Shown: one piece after another, positions 1 through 5,974 of the stretch | How positions within the stretch are numbered: the stretch's first letter is position 1 | Layout of the letters: every line of letters begins with the position of its first letter | Source: an uncultured Bacilli bacterium | GTDB taxonomy: Bacteria; Bacillota_I; Bacilli_A; RF39; UBA660 | Direction of reading: 5' to 3' | Length of the DNA: 13,023 nt | Assembly (NCBI GenBank): GCA_910583945.1 | Contig: CAJTYF010000043.1 | Location: 1 to 13,023 of the forward strand | Position numbers and translations under genes: made by a program | Notes under the pieces: model-generated | What the model was told of the DNA's origin: nothing | What the model saw: only the letters and a program-made list of their open reading frames with translations | Databases searched by the model: none

Positions 1-334
<334 letters not shown>

Positions 335-370
335 ATTTATTTAATTAGATGAATGCATTATCTTGTTTTT

Positions 371-387
371 AAAGGACAAAATCCTTT
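371..387 (+). repeat. short hairpin in the 23S-5S spacer
   Basis: AAAGGA and TCCTTT form a six-base-pair stem around a five-base loop just before the 5S gene. There is no T-run after it, so it is unlikely to be a terminator. It may instead be part of a processing stem that frees 5S from the precursor. The function is inference. Confidence 0.4.
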
Positions 388-491
388 ATAGGTGACGATA
401 GCTCAGTGGATACACCTCTTCCCATACCGAACAGAGAAGTTAAGCACTGATACGCCGACAATAGTGTAAGCGAAGATAGGGAGTTGCCTAT
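388..491 (+). rRNA. rrf: 5S ribosomal RNA
   Basis: The central 5S block CCCATACCGAACAGAGAAGT (loop B/C region) is at 421-440 and is followed by TAAGCAC. The ends pair as helix I: ATAGGTGAC at 388-396 with GTTGCCTAT at 483-491, nine pairs counting G-U. At about 104 bases it is a little shorter than the usual 110-120. It directly follows the 23S gene, as in most Firmicutes rRNA operons. The ends come from the helix I pairing, not from mapping. Confidence 0.93.
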
Positions 492-499
492 TTTTTTTT
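483..499 (+). terminator. rRNA operon terminator at the 5S 3' end
   Basis: Nine T residues (491-499) start at the last helix I pair of 5S. The closing stem of 5S followed by the T-run would act as a Rho-independent terminator for the rRNA operon, so no separate hairpin is needed. Confidence 0.6.
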
Positions 500-509
500 G
501 CTTTTAAAT

Positions 510-530
510 TATAATTTAATAGGTTATACT
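510..530 (+). promoter_or_regulatory. candidate promoter for the 550-951 gene
   Basis: Two -10-like hexamers are present: TATAAT at 510-515 and TATACT at 525-530. No good -35 sits at 16-18 bases from either. Use of TATACT would start RNA near 537, giving a leader of about 13 bases that begins at the Shine-Dalgarno site. Confidence 0.4.
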
Positions 531-549
531 TTATTTGGAAGGTGCTAAT

Positions 550-951
550 ATGGATTACGATGAAATTTTTGAAAAAGATACAAATCAAGATTTTTATTAT
601 AACGATGACAAAAGAACAAGTAACATTTTTATAAAAGGTTATATAAGTTTAGAAAAGGCGAAACAACATCTAAAAAAAGGAGAGTATTATGCCTTAGTTA
701 ACTTTAATGAAGGAGAAAAATTACCAGAAGGATACAAGTGTTTCACTAGTTTAGATGGGGAAGTTTATGCAACACCAATTTCGGATTTATCTTTTGATTT
801 TTTAATGGATGGCTATAGTCTACAGAGTATTTATAAAGTAAAAGATGATAGATATCGCTTGGGACCTAAAGGCAAGGATATATATTTATTAGATTTAGCT
901 TATGATCAAATAGACCAATATATCGAACAAAAATCTAATGGACGAAAATAA
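550..951 (+). CDS. hypothetical protein, 133 residues
   Basis: I do not recognise this protein. It is soluble-looking, with an acidic, aromatic N-terminus (MDYDEIFEKD), no signal peptide and no membrane helix. The middle section reads like a compact alpha/beta domain containing GEYYALVNF and LPEGYKCFTSLDGEVYATP. The ATG at 550 is chosen over an in-frame TTG at 535 because GGAAGGTG (538-544) is a well-placed ribosome binding site for 550, and the TTG lies upstream of or inside that site and next to the -10. The gene is alone between the rRNA terminator and its own terminator at 954-981, so it is probably monocistronic. Codon composition matches its neighbours. No function is assigned. Confidence 0.8.
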   Translation: MDYDEIFEKDTNQDFYYNDDKRTSNIFIKGYISLEKAKQHLKKGEYYALVNFNEGEKLPEGYKCFTSLDGEVYATPISDLSFDFLMDGYSLQSIYKVKDDRYRLGPKGKDIYLLDLAYDQIDQYIEQKSNGRK

Positions 952-953
952 GG

Positions 954-981
954 GCAAATTAGAGAAATTTGGCTTTTTTTT
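954..981 (+). terminator. Rho-independent terminator after the 550-951 gene
   Basis: GCAAATT (954-960) pairs with AATTTGGC (one bulged G) across a short A/G loop. Eight T residues follow at 974-981. It begins three bases after the TAA stop. Confidence 0.7.
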
Positions 982-1039
982 ATTTTAATTTCATAAAATT
1001 AATTGAGACTTTTTTTATTAAAAAAAATAGATTTTGCGT

Positions 1040-1045
1040 TATAAT
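1040..1045 (+). promoter_or_regulatory. -10 element for the Mbeg1-like gene
   Basis: A perfect TATAAT is preceded by TTGCGT, which resembles but does not match the TGn extension. No -35 is found at 16-18 bases; the nearest TTGAGA (1003-1008) is 31 bases away. The predicted RNA start is near 1052, about 21 bases before the ATG. Confidence 0.55.
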
Positions 1046-1072
1046 AGAACAAAAAGAAAAAGTGAGGAAAAA

Positions 1073-2194
1073 ATGGCAAATATTGAAGATTACTTAAAAT
1101 GGCGTGGAGATTTATCATTTAAAGTAAATCCCTTTAATGAAGTGGATAACTTAATTCTATCAGAGTTGGCCTATTTAAATTTAGAAGGAATTGCTGATAA
1201 AAAAATAAAAGTGAAAGATGCAATAGAGGGCTATTTTAAAAAATACACAGAAAAAGAAATTTTAAAAGAATTTGCTTTATCAACCAATCCAATTAATTTT
1301 TATCGTCAACTTCAAAATTCTACACGTTTTGGAAATTTAAACATCATTAAATTTGTAAATGAAATGAGTAAAAGTGAATCGAAACAATTTTCAGCTTTAA
1401 TAGTGGAAATGGATTTAAATACAATTTATATTGCCTTTAAGGGAACAGATAAGTATTTAATTGGTTGGAAAGAAGATTTTAATTTAAGCTATATGGATGC
1501 GGTTCCCTCTCAAATTTCAGCACTGAGTTTTATCAATGATCATGTAAAATTTAAACATCGAAAAATTTATATCGGTGGCCATTCAAAAGGAGGCAATTTA
1601 GCTGTTTATTCTGCAACATTTTGTAAAAAAAACATTCAAAAAAGAATTAAAGCAGTCTATAATAACGATGGACCAGGTTTTTTAGATGAATTTATAGCCT
1701 TACCGAATTATCAAACTATTCTTCCTAAAATCACTACTATTTTACCAGAAACATCAATAATAGGCATGCTCTTAACCCACAAAGGGCAATACAAAGTAGT
1801 AAAAAGCAATACAGTAGGAATTTGGCAACACGACGCTTTATCGTGGCAAGTAAACAAAGATCATTTCATAACAATAGAGAAAGTGGATGAAACAAGCAAT
1901 AAAATTCAACAGACTATTACGGATTGGTTACAAAAAATAGGAAAAAAAGAACGGGAAGAGTTTATAAACACCCTCTTTGATTTATTAGATAAAAATAAAA
2001 TCGAAACAGTAGAAGATTTAATTAAATTAAAACTAAGAAAAATTCCAGGATTATTAAAAGAGTTTACCAAATTGAATGAAAAGCAGAGAAAATTAATGAT
2101 GGATTTATTAAAAGATTTAATGACTGAAGCCAGCAAGCATTTTGAACGTAAATCTATTTTACATCCTTTAAAATACTTAAATAGAAGAGATTAG
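1073..2194 (+). CDS. Mbeg1-like (DUF2974) alpha/beta hydrolase
   Basis: This 373-residue protein is a lipase-like serine hydrolase of the Mbeg1-like/DUF2974 family, whose substrate is unknown in bacteria. The nucleophile elbow GGHSKGGN puts the catalytic serine at residue 171. NNDGPGF contains Asp199, a candidate acid. IWQHDALSW contains His253, a candidate base. An AFKGTD segment near residue 125 matches the oxyanion-side strand of lipase_3-like folds. The last 110 residues are charged and helical and resemble no domain I know. There is no signal peptide or membrane helix, so it is probably cytoplasmic. ATG 1073 is chosen because GAGG at 1064-1067 precedes it; a TTG at 1034, in frame, would overlap the -10. 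It seems to be transcribed alone. Assignment to the family is confident; the triad is inferred from motif position. Confidence 0.88.
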   Translation: MANIEDYLKWRGDLSFKVNPFNEVDNLILSELAYLNLEGIADKKIKVKDAIEGYFKKYTEKEILKEFALSTNPINFYRQLQNSTRFGNLNIIKFVNEMSKSESKQFSALIVEMDLNTIYIAFKGTDKYLIGWKEDFNLSYMDAVPSQISALSFINDHVKFKHRKIYIGGHSKGGNLAVYSATFCKKNIQKRIKAVYNNDGPGFLDEFIALPNYQTILPKITTILPETSIIGMLLTHKGQYKVVKSNTVGIWQHDALSWQVNKDHFITIEKVDETSNKIQQTITDWLQKIGKKEREEFINTLFDLLDKNKIETVEDLIKLKLRKIPGLLKEFTKLNEKQRKLMMDLLKDLMTEASKHFERKSILHPLKYLNRRD

Positions 2195-2224
2195 AAAAAA
2201 TTGTCAATTATTAATATAAAAACA

Positions 2225-2254
2225 TTGAATACAATTAAGTTGATTTGTTATAAT
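2225..2254 (+). promoter_or_regulatory. extended -10 promoter upstream of tsaE
   Basis: TTGAAT (-35, 2225-2230) is separated by 18 bases from TATAAT (2249-2254), which is preceded by the TGn extension (TGT, 2246-2248). The predicted start near 2261 coincides with the Shine-Dalgarno AGGTGAT (2261-2267), so the leader would be only about 12 bases. Confidence 0.75.
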
Positions 2255-2272
2255 ATTTTTAGGTGATAAAAT

Positions 2273-2725
2273 ATGGACTATAAATTCACATCCAGAAGCG
2301 AAGAGGATACATTGGAATTAGCCCAAAATATTGAAAGTGAAAAATTTCCAAATATGGTTCTATGCTTAGAAGGAGAACTTGGAAGTGGAAAAACTGTTTT
2401 TGTTAAAGGTTTTGCACAGGCTTTAGGCATTGATGAAAACGTCACGTCTCCAACTTTTAATTTAGTAAAAGAATATTTAAATGGGGAGTTACCATTATAC
2501 CATATGGACGTCTATCGACTAGAAGGCGCTTGTGAAACAGTAGGTTTTGACGAATATTTTAACCGTGGCGGTGTATCAATTGTTGAATGGTCAGACTTAA
2601 TATGTGATTGTTTGCCAGAAGAAAGATTAGATATTAAATTTAAAGTGATAGATGAAAACACTAGAAGATTAATTTTTGAACCTCATGGTAAAGACTACGA
2701 AGATTTATGTGATAGTGTTCTCTAA
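2273..2725 (+). CDS. tsaE: tRNA t6A biosynthesis ATPase TsaE
   Basis: TsaE is the P-loop ATPase that works with TsaB and TsaD to make N6-threonylcarbamoyl-adenosine at position 37 of ANN-decoding tRNAs in the cytoplasm. The Walker A motif GELGSGKT is at residues 34-41. SPTF at 59-62, the HMDVYRL segment with Asp79 at 77-83, and VEWSD at 104-108 are all family hallmarks. The length of 150 residues is normal. The start is fixed by AGGTGAT six bases upstream. It is the first gene of a tsaE-tsaB-rimI-tsaD cluster, an arrangement common in Firmicutes. A hairpin with a short T-run between it and tsaB suggests partial uncoupling from the genes downstream. Confidence 0.96.
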   Translation: MDYKFTSRSEEDTLELAQNIESEKFPNMVLCLEGELGSGKTVFVKGFAQALGIDENVTSPTFNLVKEYLNGELPLYHMDVYRLEGACETVGFDEYFNRGGVSIVEWSDLICDCLPEERLDIKFKVIDENTRRLIFEPHGKDYEDLCDSVL

Positions 2726-2728
2726 ATG

Positions 2729-2737
2729 TGTTATAAT
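2729..2737 (+). promoter_or_regulatory. extended -10 element upstream of tsaB
   Basis: TGTTATAAT repeats the TGn-TATAAT pattern seen before tsaE. No convincing -35 is present. It begins three bases after the tsaE stop and abuts the hairpin at 2738-2757, so a transcript starting near 2744 would begin inside that hairpin and escape it. Confidence 0.55.
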
Positions 2738-2760
2738 AAGACTCATTTAAGAGTCTTTTT
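2738..2760 (+). terminator. hairpin terminator or attenuator after tsaE
   Basis: AAGACTC (2738-2744) and GAGTCTT (2751-2757) form a perfect seven-base-pair stem with a six-base loop. The T-run continues to 2760. It would stop, at least partly, transcripts that come through tsaE. Confidence 0.7.
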
Positions 2761-2789
2761 AATTCGGCTTTTGAAAGGAAGAAAAAGAG

Positions 2790-3356
2790 ATGTATACCTT
2801 ATATTTAGATACTCATTACAATAAAATAATTATCATAATTTATAAAGATGACGAAAAACTCATTCATAAAGAAATGGAATGCAATTATAATCATAGCATG
2901 AACACCATGCCTAAAATGATTGAAAGTTTAAAAGAAGCAAAAATAGCAATTAGCGATATAAATGAAATTATCGTATGCAACGGTCCAGGTTCTTTTACAG
3001 GAATTCGAATTGGTGTAACAATAGCTAAAACCTTGGCATTTACCTTAAATGTTCCTATAAAAATGATATCAAGTTTACTATTAAAAGCCATTTCTTTTAA
3101 ACACGAAGAGGTCATAATAATAGAAAGAGAAAAAAACGGAGTATTTATAGCTAAATTTAATGAAGAAAATGATTTAATAGAGGATTATAAATATCTGAAA
3201 AATAGTGAATATAAACAATTAGAAGACCAAATAAATGGCATAGACCAAAAAGAAATCGATTACTTAAAACTAATCCAATACGCCAAAAAAATAGAGCCTA
3301 CAAACCCTCATTTAGTTAATCCATTATATGTAAAAAAAATAGAGGTTCAAAAATGA
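2790..3356 (+). CDS. tsaB: tRNA t6A biosynthesis protein TsaB, short form
   Basis: TsaB is the ASKHA-fold, catalytically inactive partner that dimerises with TsaD in the bacterial t6A complex. The diagnostic GPGSFTGIRIG motif is at residues 65-75. The N-terminus (LYLDTHYNKI) replaces the usual LaiDTS pattern. At 188 residues it is roughly 40 shorter than typical TsaB, the loss being in the C-terminal lobe, although the NPLYVKK ending (family P-x-Y motif) is retained. AAAGGA at 2774-2779 precedes the ATG by ten bases. The stop overlaps the rimI start in an ATGA, indicating translational coupling. This TGA stop is one reason to reject a UGA-as-Trp code. Confidence 0.93.
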   Translation: MYTLYLDTHYNKIIIIIYKDDEKLIHKEMECNYNHSMNTMPKMIESLKEAKIAISDINEIIVCNGPGSFTGIRIGVTIAKTLAFTLNVPIKMISSLLLKAISFKHEEVIIIEREKNGVFIAKFNEENDLIEDYKYLKNSEYKQLEDQINGIDQKEIDYLKLIQYAKKIEPTNPHLVNPLYVKKIEVQK

Positions 3357-3787
3357 TTAGAAGTTTTAAAATAGAAGATAGTGCTATCATTTATGAACTT
3401 GGAAATCAAATAGCTTCAAATTTTTCTAAAACCAATGATTTAGAAAAAATCATAAACGATAAATATACAAAAATACTTGTCTATGAAATAGATTCTGAAA
3501 TTGTAGGTTTTCTAATGTATATCGAATTAGAAAATACAATTGATATTGTAGACATTATCGTAAAAGAAGCGTATCGTAATAAAAAAATTGCCAGTTGTTT
3601 ATTGGATAACTTAATTACAGAATTAAAAGAAAAAATAAAATGGATTACTTTAGAAGTAAGAAAAAGTAATACACCAGCCATTAAACTCTATCAAAAATTT
3701 GATTTTTCAATTATTAATACTCGTAAAAATTATTATGAAAATGAAGACGCCTATTTAATGGGGAGGGAAATAAAAAATGAAAGATAA
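3353..3787 (+). CDS. rimI: ribosomal protein S18-alanine N-acetyltransferase RimI
   Basis: This 144-residue GNAT enzyme would transfer acetyl from acetyl-CoA to the N-terminal alanine of ribosomal protein S18. The family's C-terminal signature is clear: LEVRKSNTPAIKLYQKFDF (100-118) followed by RKNYY and EDAYLM. Glu101 and Tyr113 match the proposed catalytic residues of RimI. The acetyl-CoA loop, normally R/Q-x-x-G-x-G/A, reads RNKKIA at 75-80, so its first glycine is a lysine, and the FGF motif reads FDF. The ATG overlaps the tsaB stop by four bases and the gene overlaps tsaD by 11, so the three are translated as one unit. The name rests on motifs plus this context. Confidence 0.9.
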   Translation: MIRSFKIEDSAIIYELGNQIASNFSKTNDLEKIINDKYTKILVYEIDSEIVGFLMYIELENTIDIVDIIVKEAYRNKKIASCLLDNLITELKEKIKWITLEVRKSNTPAIKLYQKFDFSIINTRKNYYENEDAYLMGREIKNER

Positions 3788-4784
3788 TTATATACTAGCA
3801 ATAGAAACATCATGCGATGAAACAAGTATAGCGATTATAAAAAATGGTTCTACCGTTGAAACGTGTACCGTTTTAACACAAATGGATACTCATGCTGAAT
3901 ATGGAGGAGTAGTACCAGAAATTGCTTCTCGTATGCATACAGAAAATATAACAATTATTTTAGAAGAAACCTTGAAAAAAAGTAAATTAAAGATGGATCA
4001 AATAGATGCGATTGCGGTGACGTATTCACCAGGCCTTTTAGGAAGTTTAATTGTTGGAGTAGAATTTGCTAAAACTTTGGCACTTGTGTATAAAAAGCCT
4101 TTAATTGGAGTAAATCACACCATTGGACATATTTACGCCAATAGTTTAAAAGAACCCTTAAACTTCCCACTATTAGCTCTTGTCGTAAGTGGAGGACACA
4201 CGGACTTAATACTTATGAAAAAAGACTATGATTTCCAAATATTAGGAAGTACTCTAGATGATGCGATTGGAGAATGTTACGATAAAGTAGCAAGAGTTTT
4301 AGATTTAAAATATCCTGGAGGGCCAAATATAGATAAATTAGCAAAGTTTGGAAAAGTCTCTTATCAATTACCAACACCCGTAAACGATGACACCTACAAT
4401 TTTAGCTTTAGTGGTCTAAAATCAAGCATCATTAACTTAGTTCATAATGAACATCAAAGAGGAAAAGAAATTAATAAAGAAGACTTAGCCTGTAGCTTTC
4501 AAGAAGTGGCCATTGATGAACTGAAAAGAAAAGTCGAATTAGCCTTAAAAAACTTAGAAATAAAAAATATGATTATTGCTGGAGGCGTCGCCGCAAATTC
4601 CTATTTAAGAGATGAAATTCAGAAAATAGCAGATAAATACAAGGTGCATTTAAGTATCCCAGAAATAAAATATTGTACTGATAACGCCGCTATGATTGGA
4701 GCAGCAGCGTATCCTTTGTTTTTAAAAAAAGAATTTGCAGACTTTGATTTAAATGCTCAAAGTAGTAGTACTATCATTCAATAG
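3777..4784 (+). CDS. tsaD: tRNA t6A transferase TsaD
   Basis: TsaD (formerly Gcp/YgjD) transfers the threonylcarbamoyl group from threonylcarbamoyl-AMP to A37 of tRNA, with TsaB and TsaE. The metal-binding HxxxH is NHTIGH with His114 and His118. The nucleotide site VVSGGHTD is at 136-143. The third metal ligand is in TDNAAMIGAA, Asp302. The N-terminal ETSCDETS is intact. At 335 residues it is the normal length with no missing motif. GGGAGG at 3761-3766, inside the end of rimI, is its ribosome binding site, ten bases upstream. The upstream enzyme TsaC/Sua5, which makes the activated intermediate, is not in this window. Confidence 0.97.
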   Translation: MKDNYILAIETSCDETSIAIIKNGSTVETCTVLTQMDTHAEYGGVVPEIASRMHTENITIILEETLKKSKLKMDQIDAIAVTYSPGLLGSLIVGVEFAKTLALVYKKPLIGVNHTIGHIYANSLKEPLNFPLLALVVSGGHTDLILMKKDYDFQILGSTLDDAIGECYDKVARVLDLKYPGGPNIDKLAKFGKVSYQLPTPVNDDTYNFSFSGLKSSIINLVHNEHQRGKEINKEDLACSFQEVAIDELKRKVELALKNLEIKNMIIAGGVAANSYLRDEIQKIADKYKVHLSIPEIKYCTDNAAMIGAAAYPLFLKKEFADFDLNAQSSSTIIQ

Positions 4785-4794
4785 TTCTTTTTTT
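4770..4794 (+). terminator. weak hairpin terminator at the tsaD end
   Basis: ACTAT (4770-4774) pairs with ATAGT (4781-4785) around a six-base loop, overlapping the TAG stop. A seven-base T-run ends at 4794. The stem is only five pairs and AT-rich, so its strength is doubtful. Confidence 0.4.
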
Positions 4795-4817
4795 AGCTAT
4801 GAAATAATAAAAAATAA

Positions 4818-4826
4818 TGTTAAAAT
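4818..4826 (+). promoter_or_regulatory. extended -10 element before the HH/DE membrane protein
   Basis: TGTTAAAAT fits the TGnTAnAAT pattern of this window. The predicted start near 4833 is the first base of the Shine-Dalgarno GGTGAT (4833-4838), leaving a leader of about nine bases. No clear -35 is seen. Confidence 0.5.
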
Positions 4827-4841
4827 GAACTTGGTGATACG

Positions 4842-5192
4842 ATGACTATATATGACAAATACTTTTTAATAACGATGATAACTATTCTAATCACAAGAGT
4901 ACTAGTATATAAATTTAATAAACCTAGCCCAACTATAAAAAATTTTAGAACACATCATTGGATGTTTGGATTCGTGTTTTCAATTATCCTTTTTTTAATC
5001 TCAAATTTTTATACAAATATGTATTTATTATCGATAAGTAATGGGATATTTTTAGATGAAATAGGCTTGATTATAATTAAAGGTAAAACTCATGAAGACA
5101 ATTATAGTCCTGAATCCTTTATGATATTAATCTTTTTTATTCTTCTTTTATTTATTTTTAGAGAAAGTATTATTAATTTCTATTCTAACTAG
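4842..5192 (+). CDS. small integral membrane protein with HH and DE motifs
   Basis: I cannot name this 116-residue family. It has three hydrophobic segments: about residues 7-23, 41-63 and 93-106. Polar residues cluster at the helix edges and look conserved in kind: THHWMFG with His38-His39, FLDEIG with Asp72-Glu73, and KGKTHEDNYSPES with His84-Glu85-Asp86 and Glu91. Such paired His and acidic residues at membrane boundaries suggest metal binding or a buried active site, but this is inference. GGTGAT three bases before the ATG is a strong site, and a -10 lies directly upstream, so it is probably its own transcription unit despite following tsaD by 57 bases. Confidence 0.82.
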   Translation: MTIYDKYFLITMITILITRVLVYKFNKPSPTIKNFRTHHWMFGFVFSIILFLISNFYTNMYLLSISNGIFLDEIGLIIIKGKTHEDNYSPESFMILIFFILLLFIFRESIINFYSN

Positions 5193-5255
5193 CAAAGGTA
5201 AGCTCTATTTTACTTTAATGAAATTGAGTAGTTTGACGACTTAGAAATGCTTCTT

Positions 5256-5283
5256 ATACTAGGCTAGGGCAATAGTATTTTTA
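5256..5283 (+). terminator. probable terminator after the HH/DE membrane protein
   Basis: ATACTA (5256-5261) and TAGTAT (5273-5278) form a six-base-pair stem around an 11-base GC-containing loop, followed by a T-rich stretch. The rest of 5193-5370 shows only AT-rich sequence without a supported gene or site. Confidence 0.5.
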
Positions 5284-5370
5284 TTTTAATACAACAAATT
5301 ATTATTAAAACATAAATAATGATTAATAGGACCTTTTTTCAGAAAGACATAAAAAATAAATTCTGTTTAT

Positions 5371-5394
5371 AAAAAAAAGAATTTAAAAATTCTT
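5371..5394 (-). terminator. terminator of the LCP-acyltransferase operon
   Basis: Read on the minus strand, AAGAATT and AATTCTT form a seven-base-pair stem with a four-base loop, then eight T residues (complement of the A-run 5371-5378). It overlaps the last codons and stop of the acyltransferase gene. Confidence 0.7.
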
Positions 5395-5934
5395 CTTGTT
5401 TTGCTCAAATTTTTCCCATAAACTTTCTTCATCATAAAGGGCTTTAATTTCTTTTCTTTTTAAAACATAAGCATCAAACGTTCCAATAACACGTGCTGGA
5501 TTACCAGCTACAACTGTATTAGGAGCCACATCATTAACAATAACACTTCCAGCTCCAATGATCACATTGGGGCCTATTTTAACATTTGGAAGAATAGTCG
5601 TATTGCATCCAATAAATACATTATCCATAATTTCAATGCACCCATTTTGATAAAGAAATTCTCCTTGATTTAAATGATTTAAACCTAAATGAAAAACATC
5701 ATGCGTGACAAAAGTAACATTGCTTGTAACAATAACGTTATTGTGAAATTTAATGAGTTTTGGATCAGAAGGAATAAAGCGGGGTTGGAAAAAAAAATGC
5801 TCACCAACACTTTTAAAAATGTGATGTTTTAAAATATATTTTACTCTTTTATCACTATTTAGAATTAATGCAATTCTAAGTCTTTGTAACTGATTTTTTG
5901 TATAACTTTTCATTCTATCCCTCTTAAACATCAT
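5383..5934 (-). CDS. hexapeptide-repeat O-acetyltransferase
   Basis: This 183-residue protein is a left-handed beta-helix acyltransferase of the LacA/Maa/WbbJ type, which moves acetyl from acetyl-CoA to a sugar hydroxyl. Hexapeptide turns run from about 60 to 150 (IEIMDNVFIG, ILPNVKIGPN, VIIGAGSVIV). VTHD with His78 is the probable catalytic histidine. The family ending VAGNPARVIG is at 142-151. There is no membrane helix, so it acts in the cytoplasm, probably on a surface-glycan precursor. It is 26 bases downstream of the LCP gene. The start is ambiguous: ATGs at 5934 and 5931 have a weak site, while Met8 (5913) has GAGGG just upstream and may be the true start, giving 176 residues. The sugar substrate is unknown. 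Confidence 0.9.
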   Translation of the reverse strand: MMFKRDRMKSYTKNQLQRLRIALILNSDKRVKYILKHHIFKSVGEHFFFQPRFIPSDPKLIKFHNNVIVTSNVTFVTHDVFHLGLNHLNQGEFLYQNGCIEIMDNVFIGCNTTILPNVKIGPNVIIGAGSVIVNDVAPNTVVAGNPARVIGTFDAYVLKRKEIKALYDEESLWEKFEQNKKNF

Positions 5935-5946
5935 ATCAATTTTTCC

Positions 5947-5974
5947 AAAAAAAAGGAAGATTAACTTTCTTCCT
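5947..5974 (-). terminator. intra-operon terminator between LCP and acyltransferase genes
   Basis: On the minus strand AGGAAGA and TCTTCCT pair over seven bases around a seven-base loop containing the LCP stop codon. Eight T residues follow (A-run 5947-5954). This is a complete intrinsic terminator in a 26-base gap, so acyltransferase expression would depend on read-through. Confidence 0.72.

Noticed and set aside
535..549. TTG start adding five residues to the 550-951 protein
   Set aside because: The Shine-Dalgarno site lies at 538-544, after this codon, and the TATACT -10 is immediately before it.
403..588. Open frame on the minus strand across the 5S gene
   Set aside because: It is antisense to 5S rRNA and has no ribosome binding site; structural RNA explains the sequence.
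1034..1072. TTG start adding 13 residues to the Mbeg1-like protein
   Set aside because: It overlaps the TATAAT element and lacks a ribosome binding site; ATG 1073 has one.
2197..2215. AATTGTCAATT near-palindrome before tsaE as an operator
   Set aside because: It is short, AT-rich and unsupported by any second copy; chance is likely in this composition.
2790..3373. UGA-as-tryptophan (Mycoplasma) genetic code
   Set aside because: All Trp codons are TGG and no gene has internal TGA. Reading through the tsaB TGA would add only a few residues and break the ATGA coupling with rimI.
5284..5370. Possible small gene or RNA in the converging gap
   Set aside because: Only AT-rich sequence with stops in all frames; no hairpin, tRNA-like fold or ribosome binding site was seen.
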